Of a stretch of 64,000 nt of DNA, positions 59,523 through 64,000 are shown piece by piece. The notes beneath the pieces were generated by a model. That model worked only from the letters and a program-made list of their open reading frames with translations. It did no database searches and had not been told where the DNA came from. Origin of the DNA: Symbiodinium natans (lineage: Eukaryota > Sar > Dinophyceae > Suessiales > Symbiodiniaceae); the NCBI GenBank assembly GCA_905221605.1, contig CAJNDS010002512.1, positions 380,360 to 444,359 on the forward strand, given 5' to 3'. A program made the position numbers and the translations under genes. Position 1 is the first letter of the stretch, and each line of letters begins with the position of its first letter.

Positions 59523-60502
59523 TCATGCCCAAAAGCCAAGAAGTGTCCAAGGAGCGTCGAAAGATTGAAGGAGAATCTCGATATTTTGGGCTTTGAGCTC
59601 TCCTCCAAGGACCTTCCCAGTTGACTTTGAGGAATGTTTGGCCCAGACGGTTTAGGTGCCCAATATATACTAAAAACTCGAGAGCCCTCTCAGGAGATGC
59701 AGGCCATAGAAGGGCTGGAGCAACTTGGCCGCTTTAGCAGGTAATAACACTGACAGGTCCAGGCTAGAGATTACGCAGGAGCACGTTGCGTTTCAACAAG
59801 CCGTGCCTGCGCCTTCCTTCATATCGCTTCATGCGCGAGAGTCAATGACAAGGCGCAACCGGCGTTTCAACGACCCCGCCATTTTTGCACGCAGCTGGGG
59901 CGCACCAGGCTCGTTATGACTCACTGTTTGGGGGTCATGCGCCTGTCAGTTGCATACCGTGTCTTCTGTCTTCCTGCACTGCTGGGCACGAGGTGTGCTG
60001 GGTTAAGAGATCAAGTCAAAATTGTACACGAAACTGCAACTGAGCCGCGTCATGAAGCTGTGCATGGCTTGTGGACAGGCTCTTCGGTTGCTCTGGTTGG
60101 ATGCCCCATCTACGTGTGATGCCCGAAGATGGCCGCTTGCACTACCTTTTGCAACATACTTGGGTCTTGGGCTTGGCAGATCACGCGTTTTCTTGGACGC
60201 CGGCAGAGCCCCTACCCACATCTCTACCAGATCACCAAGATGTTGGTGAACCGAAGGCTGATGATGCCTTGTCGAGCCCCGTGCTGGGCAGAGATTAGCT
60301 GCATCGAAAAAGACGATACTAGCTGACTAGCTGCGCAATGTTTTGCAGACATGGCCCGCCGTTCGTAAAGGAAGCTACGCACCTTGATCATGCTGTGTGT
60401 TACCATGCCATCCCGCCCACCGCACCTCTCGGATTCATGCTGTGACTGTCGCTTTTTGGCTACATACATACGCCGGCCAAAGGGGAGCAGCGTAGACAGG
60501 CC

Positions 60503-62140
60503 ATGGTGGACCGAGAGGTGTCGCAGCCACGCAAGCGATTGAGAACCGAACAAGCAGACGAGCCTGCGCTCGATGAATCGGTCGAGCAGTTCGGCGCCGC
60601 TTCCGAAGCTGTTGGGGCCGAGGCAGAACCAGCCGCCGCTGCAGCTCCGGATACTTTAGAAGCTGGTACTGGTGGCCCTTCAGGTACAGCACCTGGTGGC
60701 TGTGTAGTGCCATCCCTGGGTATTGGCATGGGCATGCCGTGCAACGGGTGTAGCTGTGGTGCCGTGAGCACAAACCCCAGCATGTTGGGAATCATGCAGC
60801 AGCAGCAGCAACAGTACATGATGCAGCAAATGCAGCAGATGGGCATGTTCAATCACATGATGATGATGGGAGCCATGATGGGCCCAATGATGGGACAAAT
60901 GATGGGCCCAGCACCCACAGATGGGACGGCGCTTCTTCCTGTCACGAGCCCCTCCACCGTGGCAGATCCTGCCCTCGCAGCCAGCAAGGTCAATGAGGAT
61001 GACGATGATCCTTGGCCTGTGTCCTGCGTGTGTTCCTTCACCAGGTCAAGTTTGAGTCTAAGGTCAAGAGAGAGCCTGAGTTGCTGTTGAGCAGTGCTTC
61101 CTTTCAGTTTCAACCAGGTGCCCCCCGGCCCGTCGTCCAATATCAACCATCCAAACTATCGGCCTCCTGATGCTGAGCCGATACCAGGTTGGAGGAACAG
61201 ATTGCCTGTGTGGCCGTGTGCTGCTGCCCTCATGCTTTGCCACAATGATATTTTGGCCGCGGTGACCTGCTAGGTGTAACAGACCGTCGATGGGAAGGAC
61301 GCATCAAGATGTGGCTACTGGGCAGGAGTTCCTAGCTAGCGGAAACCCGCCCTCCCAGCCCGTCCCTCCATCCCTTTTGCATCTCCTTGGAGATACATGC
61401 TGCATCCGATTGAGAAGGTTCGAAGACAAAGGCTATGGCTTCATCTCGTGCCTTGGACCGAATTATGGTCATGTGCCGGTGTCCTGATTCGTGCCGCGGG
61501 CTGGCCTTCGGCACAAGGCCAATCCTGTTTCCCCTGAAGAGCCTCCTAACGCCCCTTCACTCCAGCAGATGTGCCCAGGAATGAAGAGTTGAAGAAACGG
61601 TTCAAAGATCTGGACGTCTTCCTGCACCAGAACCAGAAGCGCCACTTCAGGCGAGGAGACCCTTGTGCCTGACTTTAAGAAGAGAGCTTCCAATTTAGTC
61701 CAGCCAGTGCCGTTTTTCATTGTCAAGTATATGCAGGCAGTGTCGCCCTCTGATGTCAGCCATAGATCGCCACCTATCACCATAGATTACCACTGATTAC
61801 CACCACATATCACCCCATGACCACATGCGTCTGCGAATGCACTTTGTGTTCATCAAGCAGCTCAAGACTGTGAGGTCCAGACCAAGCTCAAATCCTTTCA
61901 TGAAGCAAAGTGCATGGAGTCACTAGCCGTCAACATCACCACCGGATGTCAACCATAAAACCGCATACAAGACCTTCTGACACCCCGACCTTCTCCCCCC
62001 AAAAAAGAAGAACTGACTCAGAGCAGGGCAAGCAAGTGGCATGCATCGCTCGACGTACCAAGGATTTGGTGACCTTCAGCGTGTACCCGAACTACCGGGG
62101 CCAGCCGCAGGCCCTGGCGATTTTCCACATAATAAGGTAA
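60503..62140 (+). CDS. Cold-shock-domain RNA-binding protein, six exons
   Basis: Family role: single-stranded RNA/DNA binding and post-transcriptional control. Exons by eye, in phase: 60503-61018, 61118-61187, 61283-61310 (28 bp), 61418-61467, 61608-61657, 62063-62140, giving 263 residues. The N-part has a basic PRKRLR motif (possible nuclear signal, residues 10-15) and an Ala/Glu-rich stretch. A Gln/Met-rich region (QQQQQQYMMQQMQQMGMF, then MMGPMMGQMMG) lies before DDDDPWP. The C-terminal cold-shock domain spans about residues 197-258: RRWEGRIK, RNP1 KGYGFIS, RNP2 DVFLHQNQ, then DLVTFSVYPNYRGQPQAL. Donors are GT in three introns and GA in the last. Intron 3 can be placed either as GT (giving K-M) or GA (giving K-R). 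The stop at 62138 follows FHIIR; a further exon is possible. Confidence 0.88.
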
Positions 62141-64000
62141 GGCCTGCATTTGAAGCATTGAACAGCACAGCTTGACTGGCAGGCCCCATTACTTGTAGCA
62201 TCAATACCTGTGCCCTTCACAATGTTCAGCCCTAGCCTGTGGGGCATCCGGAGCTGTGACCGGTGTGCGTCCACCGGTTGTAGACCAGGCTCCCTTAACC
62301 ATCCTGACCCTCGAAACTTAAAGGTTAGGACTTCGAGAGGAATCCTGCGGCCTAAGTGTATCTCCGAGAATGTCCATCAATCTCAGCTCTCGCTTGAAAG
62401 CCAGGCCACAGAGCTGCGCCGCTCGAAAAGCTGAAAAGTGAGGCAAGAAGCCGGAAAAGGCTGAAGGAAGGTTGAGGAATAGCACTGTTTCCATGCATGT
62501 TCCTGCACTTGGGTGCAAAAGGAAAGGTTACCTTAGAAGTGTGCGACTGTCTTTGGGGGTGCGCCGGGCTTTGTGCTAGTGGTAGGGGATGAATCTCAAG
62601 ATTCTGATTGACACAATCGTCAGGACAGGGGTGTGAGCATCTAATTAGTTTGAAGGTGGGGCGCTTGAAGACTTTCCAGAGCAGATCCCCAAATCAAGCC
62701 CGGCCTTCAGAGTCTGAGAACTTGCTTTTTTGCTCTCTCCCAGCTGTTTCGGCCACCCTCCAGGGCCCCCAAGATCGTTTGATAACGCTTGCAGTTTGCA
62801 GGGCACCGTAACATCATCCAAGTATCGCTTGGCAGCTGGTACAGGGCTCTTGTGGCGAAACTTCGGGCTTTGCTTTTGTAAGCCTATAGTACTTGACAAG
62901 TGAGGTTTCGGCACCCATGCTCCAACTTCTCGGCCGCACCTCAGGCTGGGCATTACCTGGAGCAGAGGGAGACTCCACTCTGGAAGTGGGCAAGCTGAAC
63001 TCCGAGCAATGAAGAGCCACATCGAAGCACCAAAAAGCCGCGGCGAAGCGGCTGCAAGCGGTTCCGGTGGTCTCACCCAGTGTCGGCCAGGATGCCAGCA
63101 CAGGTTGCTAAGCAAATGTTGGGACCAGAATGGTGCATGTGTCAACTCTGCACTTGTGATGGTGTCCTGCTCTCAAAGCGACAAGATCTTGGACGCGGAT
63201 GTTTCTTATCAACCCCCAGCTCGCGGAAAGAACTTGCTGCATCTTGCAGCCTCAGGCGACCCTCCTCGCCCTGGGGCCAGGTGCTGTTCGGCTTCAGGGC
63301 TTTGAGAGGCTTCGTGCAATCATTCCCTTTTGGGGGTCTCCAATGCGGGAGTGGGAGGCAAGCAAGGAACCGACCGGGTCCGGACAGAGGTGAGGTTTGG
63401 GGAGTAGGGGGGCGGGCGCAGAGTGGAGTGGATGGGTGGACCCCTATCACCAGCCCAAATGCCCCCTAGTCGTGATGCACCATCCGCTCCCGGAGAGGCG
63501 GGGTTCCAAGGCACGAAAAGTGCCAAATAAAGCAAGGCAATGTTCATGGGGTGGGATTAGGGGGCGGGACACTTACGACCCGCAGATGGTGCTCTCCGAT
63601 GCATCGCAGCATATCGCGCCGCACATCTTATTGGAGTGAAGAGCCATGTATCGCCGCATAGCCTGAAAAACGATGTTGCGTTGATCCAGTTGCTCGTGCC
63701 ATTAAGGTGGGACAGAGAAGTTGTTCTTTTTTGCTCCTGCACTGTCGCGTGGCGAGCTCAGTTCGCGTTTTCCTGCTACAAGCATTGTCCCGAGATACGT
63801 AGTGGATAGGGCCCGGTATCTCAGGGAAGCCTGCGCAAGACGGTGAATTCGTGCGGCACGGCCCTCAATCCACGCTTCACCTTTGAAGTCAGGCGAAAAG
63901 GTGCCATGATGTGCAATGTGAGGCGTGTCAGCATCAACATCTCGGATCATTTCATGGTGGTTCGCAATACACCTGTTGTGTGAAGCTCAGTTTTTTGCAT
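62141..64000. other. Gene-poor window end
   Basis: Open frames occur on both strands (62645-63145 minus; 63009-63305, 63080-63469 and 63199-63393 plus), but none shows a recognisable domain. Their mutual overlap in G/C-rich DNA suggests chance. No repeats or structured elements stood out. Confidence 0.45.

Larger units (their letters stand above)
58514..60502. other. Spacer between AKR and cold-shock genes
   Basis: No gene is recognised. It holds a possible last AKR exon (58569-58650), a cluster of degenerate CCCTAAA units (59202-59298), the family A foldback element (59416-59522), and overlapping open + frames at 60022-60326 without known motifs. Confidence 0.5.

Overview
This 64 kb window looks like nuclear DNA of a dinoflagellate, most likely of the Symbiodiniaceae/Suessiales type (inference). 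Five observations support this. (1) Intron-rich genes can be assembled only by using GC and GA donors as well as GT, nearly always with an AG|G acceptor. (2) Telomere-type TTTAGGG/CCCTAAA heptamers are scattered at more than fifteen internal sites. (3) There is an intronless gene in tandem near-identical copies. (4) There are proteins with long RCC1-like repeats, one with a ubiquitin-like head, and a PPR relict. (5) Every gene I could assign to a family lies on the + strand, with long gene-poor spacers. No bacterial operons, RBSs or CRISPRs are present.

Layout. 1-7.06 kb is gene-poor. 7.06-11.47 kb holds a TRM13-type tRNA 2'-O-methyltransferase in about ten exons. 12.84-14.49 kb holds a glutathione S-transferase-like gene. 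14.5-23.3 kb is gene-poor, with one hairpin element. 23.30-25.70 kb holds a ubiquitin-like + RCC1-like repeat protein in four exons. 25.7-30.2 kb is a repeat block: a TAA-flanked inverted-repeat element, a 650 bp polypurine tract and a tandem array with alternating G and C runs. 30.24-31.61 kb is a second RCC1-like protein made of 39-residue repeats. 31.6-38.3 kb is gene-poor, with a PPR relict. 38.38-41.29 kb carries two tandem intronless genes for a secreted METTL24/FkbM-like methyltransferase with an acidic tail. 41.3-55.9 kb is gene-poor and rich in inverted-repeat elements, telomere-like tracts and microsatellites. 55.9-56.7 kb has glycosyltransferase-like exon fragments. 56.99-58.51 kb is an aldo/keto reductase gene in at least eight exons, without a recognisable 3' end. 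60.50-62.14 kb is a six-exon cold-shock-domain protein gene. 62.1-64 kb is gene-poor.

The genes do not form a pathway. They are a typical dinoflagellate mixture of RNA modification, redox/detoxification, RNA binding, repeat scaffolds and a duplicated secretory methyltransferase, probably transcribed in one direction and resolved by spliced-leader trans-splicing (family knowledge; no leader sequence was confirmed here). The least expected structures are a family of three ~100 bp foldback elements, each flanked by a perfect 7 bp target duplication, and the G/C-run tandem array at 28 kb. Exon boundaries were placed by eye from protein-family continuity and reading phase, and have not been checked against transcripts.
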